Assembly (NCBI RefSeq): GCF_032854445.1
Contig: NC_088298.1
Location: 12,079,504 to 12,143,503 of the forward strand
Direction: 5' to 3'
DNA: 64,000 nucleotides
Origin: Liolophura sinensis
Taxonomy: Eukaryota; Mollusca; Polyplacophora; Chitonida; Chitonidae
Below the pieces are notes generated by a model. It was not told the DNA's origin and did no database searches. It was given only the letters and a program-made list of their open reading frames with translations. Both the position numbers and the translations under genes were made by a program. Positions 58,485-64,000 of the stretch are shown here, piece after piece (the first letter of the stretch is position 1; each line of letters starts with the position of its first letter).

Positions 58485-60478
58485 CAACCCATCTGTTTTC
58501 TGACATGTAGGAGAATGCTGATGTCAGTGGCAATTACTTACGATGGGGAAATCCCGCATAACTGCTACATTATGCCTCATCAATTCTTTTTTACGAATGT
58601 ACTTTTACTGGAAACCTTCTCTCTTACAAACATAAACCTAAGCATGTCCTGCTTAAAGTAAATAAATTGATCATAAGACAAAATATCTATAAAAAACCAT
58701 ATCTGAATACCATTACTAATGTTTGTAGCTTTTTTCAACAAAATAAATGCAATCTTTTTTTTTAGATGTTTTCACTGAATCCTGAATCCTTTGGTAGCGG
58801 AGGGAGGGGGTGATTGGACCATTATATCATCACATTCACATTACAGTATACGTTAACCTATATTCAAATATCTATGTGAATTCTCTTCATGTAATGTATG
58901 TATTGAGGCATGCAAATAGCTTAACTCTTCTCAGTTTATGGTAATCAAACACTGATGCCAGTGTGATTATCACACTAGTAGTATAAAGTGCCTGAAGCCA
59001 ACAATAGAATTCAAATACTCCAATGCATTTTTGTGAAAACAAAATCCCCATGCATAGTTTTCATTTGTCTTCTTATGATAGCGTATTTAAATTTGGATGG
59101 TTTTTATATTTAAAACTGCTATTTTTATACTTTCTTAACCCCCCGCGTTCTACAGAATTAGCTACAAATGTAACAAATGTGTACACTTTTGCAAATCTTC
59201 TACAATTAATACTCACAAACTGCAATCATTGGCAAGTAATTTTGGAAAAAACGTCCCAAACTTGAACAACCTGTGAAATCTAAGCTGTAGATGACTTAAA
59301 AGCTCCTACATTTATAGCCTGCAATTGCATTAATTTAAACCGCCTGTTCAAATGTCATCAAATGTCAGTCATATATAAATATTGGCAACTGACATTTAGA
59401 CCTTCAAACATGGATGTGTTACTTTAAAAATGGAAGGCACGTACATTTACAAAGATAAATAAATCACTTAAAGCTTTCGCACCTCCGCTCTCCCCTAAAT
59501 AACTAAGTATTTCCGTTTCTTTGTATATTGTATATTTTTACATAAGGCTTAAAATAGAACCAAGAGCCTACATCAAGGTTTGGTCTATTATGTGTACATT
59601 TACAACTGCGTGTGTATAGACGTGTACACAAATCAGGTATCAGTGTCCCAGATACACCCTTTACTTCCATGATATCTAACCACCATGACTTCATGCAGCC
59701 ACAGTGATAAATGTTTAATGGAGAAGACTTTGCCTTTAGCTTTGCAAAGCGATCAATATTTTCCAAATCAGGAATATTCTGCAGGTGAATCCCACTTTTA
59801 TTCTCTCTCTGCTGACCTTTACATGAGACTGGCTATATCTAGTGTCAACATGGCTCTACACATGCCACGGAGAAGCATGTGGCTGCTTTACAGCTGAGTG
59901 TCCTGTTATGTCAACAGCAGGTTCACCTACAACTCCAGCAGCCATACTTTTATAATGTGGAGACAAATCCTTCCCATAATCTGTGTCATTTTCTGGAATA
60001 CAGTCACACGTATGAGAATTTCTACTGAAGAGAATATATATATATATATATATATACTTATCCCATGATTTACCTGTGTCAGTGATACAACAACAGGGAC
60101 ATAAATTTTCAATGTTCCACACGTTACATAAATAACCCGAACGTTTGATTGGTCACCTGAACTTTCATTGACAAGCTTATCCAATGAAAAAGCACAACTA
60201 CTTCAATTGTTTATTGCCGTGGGGAGAGAAAAAAACACCAGGCTAGCGATCACTTACTGCACTGAGACAGCAGTTTCTTGGTACCAAACAGTTGAGTTTT
60301 TGGGACACTGGATAAGCATAAAATTTATCTTCATGAAATGTGAAAAATAGCAAAGGCTGGTGAAAGGAAATGAAATGCTCGACGCTGTAAGCCTAAACAA
60401 GCTGCTGGTACTCACAATGCAGTGAACTGAAGTTCAATCGTCAACGACGGCAGCACGCCTTGGTATCAAGTTTTCCCA
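58485..60478. other. Upstream sequence with a (TA)n microsatellite
   Basis: A (TA)10-type run is at about 60034-60055. No gene recognised. Confidence 0.45.
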
Positions 60479-60744
60479 AAGTTAATATTTATTTATATAC
60501 CTCGTTGGTGTTTTACGCCGTACTCAAGAATATTTCACTTATACGACAGCGGCCAGCATTATGGTGGGAGGAAAATGGGCAGAGCCCTGTGGAAACCCAA
60601 GACCATCAGCAGGTTGCTGGCAGACCTTCCCAGCATGAGCTGGTCTTGAACTCACAGTGACCACATTGGTAAGAGGCTCCTGGGTCATTACGCTGTGCTA
60701 GCACGCTAACCAACTGAGCCACGGGGGCCCCCACGAAGTTAATA
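60479..60744 (-). mobile_element. V-SINE-like element with short target-site duplication
   Basis: The body is 60488-60735 and includes the head end (AACCAACTGAGCCACGGGGG). AAGTTAATA flanks it on both sides (60479-60487, 60736-60744). The region between the central block and B box is shortened. Confidence 0.9.
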
Positions 60745-62039
60745 ACCTACAAACTTAACTTACTACTTTGTGTGTGAACTGGTCTGCAACTGATGTACCT
60801 TCGATTATTCTCCGATCTAGTCCATTCTTGCCACATCAATAATTGGTCTCACTGTGACCCTTTGATTCAACATCATGTCTACTGTCACATGGAAAGTCCA
60901 CAACAGAACCAAAATCAAGCTCTTTGAAACACCAGAGACATTGTTTTGTCACATTCTCCAAATTCCATGATGGTTAGTAACACCAGCAAATAAGTTTTGA
61001 GGTGAACTGTTCGCATTAAAAGCCTCTATTTGAATATTTCATTCACTATGATTTACGAAACCACTGCTATTCACTCACTGCAAGTCATCATGTGACGTCA
61101 AAGAGATATCATCAAGATTTAGGTCACTAATTTGGAGCCAAATTTTTCAACAAATGAGCAGTTATGAATGCTGATATTCTCAAAAAACATCACAGCTCAT
61201 CATCTTATAGCTCACTAATGGTTTGTGGTATGTTTTCTGTTCACACATTTCCCCATTAGAAATCACACATTTCCTCAATGTTTTCTAGACCTGTATCGAT
61301 ATCAGTACGCGACTCAGTTACATTCTTGTCAATACAAACAGACGTTCTCTTTTCCACCTAAATGTATTCAAAATAAATTATGGGATACGCTAAGGACATG
61401 TAATTTGTGACCCGTTATATCAAATTTATTAAACTCGTTATTAAACAAATTTCATTTGTTCCTCACCAGGGGCTTGGAATATCTGAAAATTACAACAGTT
61501 GTTTCATAAAATTGATATAATAGGTCACTCCAATATATCCTCTCTCTCTGTCTCTCTCTATACATATATATATATATCCCATGACTACAGATTTTGCTGC
61601 TGTTCTAGTCTAATACATGTGTATGCATTCATGTGCCATATATTAACCATTACAAATGCTGTGGGTCCGCATGTCAAGACTCTAGTGCTGGGACGACAAG
61701 AGCACTAGCATATCATTGCAGGAATCAGGCTTTGTAGTCTTACATATCAACTGTGCACACACACATACATGTATGTGACCTACAGCTCCATGTATTTCAT
61801 CAACATTTGCCGCGCAGTGTTACAGCTGTAGATGTGCATTATAAGATGTACCACCGTTGATAAGACAAGAATTCCACTACTAATTAAATATGCAAAATAA
61901 TTCTCCCCTAATTCAGCAAAATGCAGAATTCTAAATATAAATCAATATAATTATAGCATCCGAGATACATTGTTTCTATCGGCTGACCACACAAAATACA
62001 GATCCCAACTGAATGTAAATGCTACAAATACATGCACTA
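60745..62039. other. Upstream sequence, little recognised
   Basis: TC- and TA-rich microsatellite near 61540-61580; otherwise nothing. Confidence 0.45.
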
Positions 62040-62400
62040 GGAATTTTATGTGGGTTCAAAACCGGCATTGGACAGGGAATTTGTAGATTCTGCCCTTTCC
62101 CTAGCTGCTTGTGGGAGCTTTACAACATCAACGTGGCCGTTTGCGAAATAAAATGTTCGTTGAATATGATTTGTCACACATGGGAAAATTTGTGAGTAAC
62201 TTTTCTCCTGGGGACTTAGGTTTCCTCCATCCATGATATTAACCACATTCCTTAAAAACAACTTTCTATCTTCCATCAGTATGGCATTTGTATCAAGTCT
62301 GAAAGGTTGTCAGTTACTTGCCAAAGGCTGATGGTTTATTTCGGGCCCTCCAGTTTCATAAAACTGACTGCCTACTTGAGTTTGATGTTAAACAATTAAG
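62040..62400. repeat. Dispersed repeat family D copy
   Basis: GTGGGTTCAAAACCGGCATT, CATTGGACAGGGAATTTGTA and CAGTTACTTGCCAAAGGCTG follow the same order as the copy near 31655. GGGCCCTCCAGTTTC resembles the V-type block. Confidence 0.55.
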
Positions 62401-64000
62401 AATCAATTTCACGTTAAAAACAGGACGATGTAATCAACTGTTCAATGCTTTCCTTCAGTCATGCAGTGATAGACGATATACATGTACATAAGAAGTATAT
62501 CATTTTTATTAAATTTTAGAAATTTTTTTGGCCTTTCTAATCATTGTACTCATTAAGTGTATACACAACTAATCCAATTATATTGAGCTTAAAATGCTTA
62601 AATCAGTGTCTCTAGTACATGAATGTTTTCGTACATTATCACATCTTTCTTACCGCATTTAACACGTGCCTACATCACATACATGTATAAAACACAATCA
62701 GCTATAATGTGATCTATCCAACAATGTACCAGTTTTTCACCTGTGTCAGTTCTTACAGGATCCCCTTCTCAAAGGCCGTAACAGCCCCCCCCCCCCCCCA
62801 ATTGCACAGAAACACTGGCAACACTGTGTACTGTCATGAAAAAGTCATCAGAGAAACTGATATCCTATGACATGCTTAAAATGGAAAGAAAACAGATAAT
62901 GTAATTTGTCTGTCAATGCTAACTCACACCTTAGTAATGAAACTATGCAGGGAGAAAAAGGAATAAATTGATTTTGAAAGGCATGAAAAGGCTAAGGGTA
63001 TTGCATTATCAAAGGAAATGCGAGCAAAACAGTTTACTTGTCAATAGTGTCAAATGATGGCTTAATTTCTTTTAAATGCAGCCTTTCTATCAAATAAACG
63101 AGAGGGCTTGTATTTGAAGTCTCAAATCTTGGCATCCTGCTCTGGCTGGGAGCTAGCACTGCCATGTAGATTCAAATGTGTGGCAGAGACTGCCATTCAG
63201 CTCTAACTGCCTGGAGTTGGAGGCTACTCCATGGCTCAGACAGCAGATAAACATCAATCCAATCTCCTCACGGGTCCTCAGACTTGCATCTGATTTGATA
63301 AACCCTGGCTAAACCTCACTCGACACATGATTTGTCAGCAACAGCTTTTTCATCTCCTCCATCAGTTTCCATCTGTCTCAGTAAACCCCATGCTGATGAT
63401 ATCAGCTGTTTCAGTCTTTGAGCAAAGCTGGGCGCTGAGCCAAAATAAAACCATTCACAGTAATATCTTACCAACTTCTAGCTACTTCCTCAAAGATTTT
63501 CTCATCCTGTGAGATACAGTTCTATATTTTAACCACTCATGGGCTATACCACCTCCCCCACCCCCTAAACTACTCCTTCCAAAATATGACATCTAAATTT
63601 CTGCACGCATGGGGATTTAGTAGGGAATAACTGAAATTTAAGGAGGATGACAAGCCTTTAATAAACCTAGAATTTCTGTGAAGATTTCTTCTCATCTTAG
63701 TTGTTTAAGGTTTGTTTGGAAGGTAGGCTGATACCATCCTGGAGGTGAGTGTTCAAAACTGGTTTCAGACTTACATTTAACACTAGATTTAACTTTCAGC
63801 CAAGTAATTTTGTATTTAGCCTAAAATAATTGTGTACCAGTGTATTAAGTATGAATTAAAACTCCCTCTGTTAATTATACTTTGACTTCAGATAATTACT
63901 GCATTGGCTGTGGATTTCAAAATACAAATTATGATTTCATACCAGTATTAAACTGAGTACAATTTTGAACAAAAGGGCCTCAGAAAAAAAGAGATTCAGT
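62401..64000. other. Right end of window, nothing recognised
   Basis: A run of 14-15 C at about 62787. 63100-63520 is more GC-balanced and repeat-free. No gene seen. Confidence 0.4.

Overview
This is eukaryotic, AT-rich, intron- and repeat-dominated DNA, most likely from a mollusc. The main evidence is a family of about a dozen V-SINE-like retroposons: a tRNA-type head with A and B boxes, a conserved central block around GGGTTTCCCCCGGGCT, and a tail of CAAATAAATAAATAAAT type. From memory this resembles the RUDI/V-SINE group described in molluscs. TACATGTA-type words are also abundant. I found no prokaryotic operons, rRNA, CRISPR array or intact transposase.

I recognise one gene, on the minus strand: the 5' part of a calcium/calmodulin-dependent cyclic-nucleotide phosphodiesterase (PDE1). 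Four exons can be proposed. Exon 4 (4216-4329) is the clearest: it encodes the start of the PDE1 N-terminal domain (LRHLLRRIQ, NLEYAASVLETVYIDETR). Exon 3 (6185-6365) encodes a Ser-rich linker ending LPPIDTPEASHVCSI. Exon 2 (7319-7384) is a 66-bp micro-exon. A probable first coding exon lies at 51937-52054. All have consensus splice sites and the reading phases fit from exon to exon (1/1, 1/1, 2/2). Intron 1 would be about 44.5 kb and fills most of the window. The catalytic HD domain lies beyond the left edge.

Layout from left to right: 93-2890 is an almost continuous minisatellite block in the intron after exon 4. 4216-8290 holds exons 4, 3 and 2, each next to its own tandem array (25 bp, 48 bp and 25 bp units). 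The 48-bp array repeats the cAMP response element TGACGTCA or one-base CpG-decay versions of it. 8.3-51.9 kb is intron 1, with SINEs, three copies of a TTAA-flanked MITE, a second MITE family, a 1.5-kb terminal-inverted-repeat element, several minisatellites and a G-rich quadruplex-prone tract. 52.1-52.45 kb is a CpG-richer putative 5'UTR/promoter with a perfect inverted repeat of a CRE-like half site. 52.5-64 kb is upstream or intergenic DNA with five more SINE copies and no recognisable gene.

Most open frames in the window are chance frames or read-throughs of tandem repeats whose length, or a small multiple of it, is divisible by three; they are not annotated as genes.
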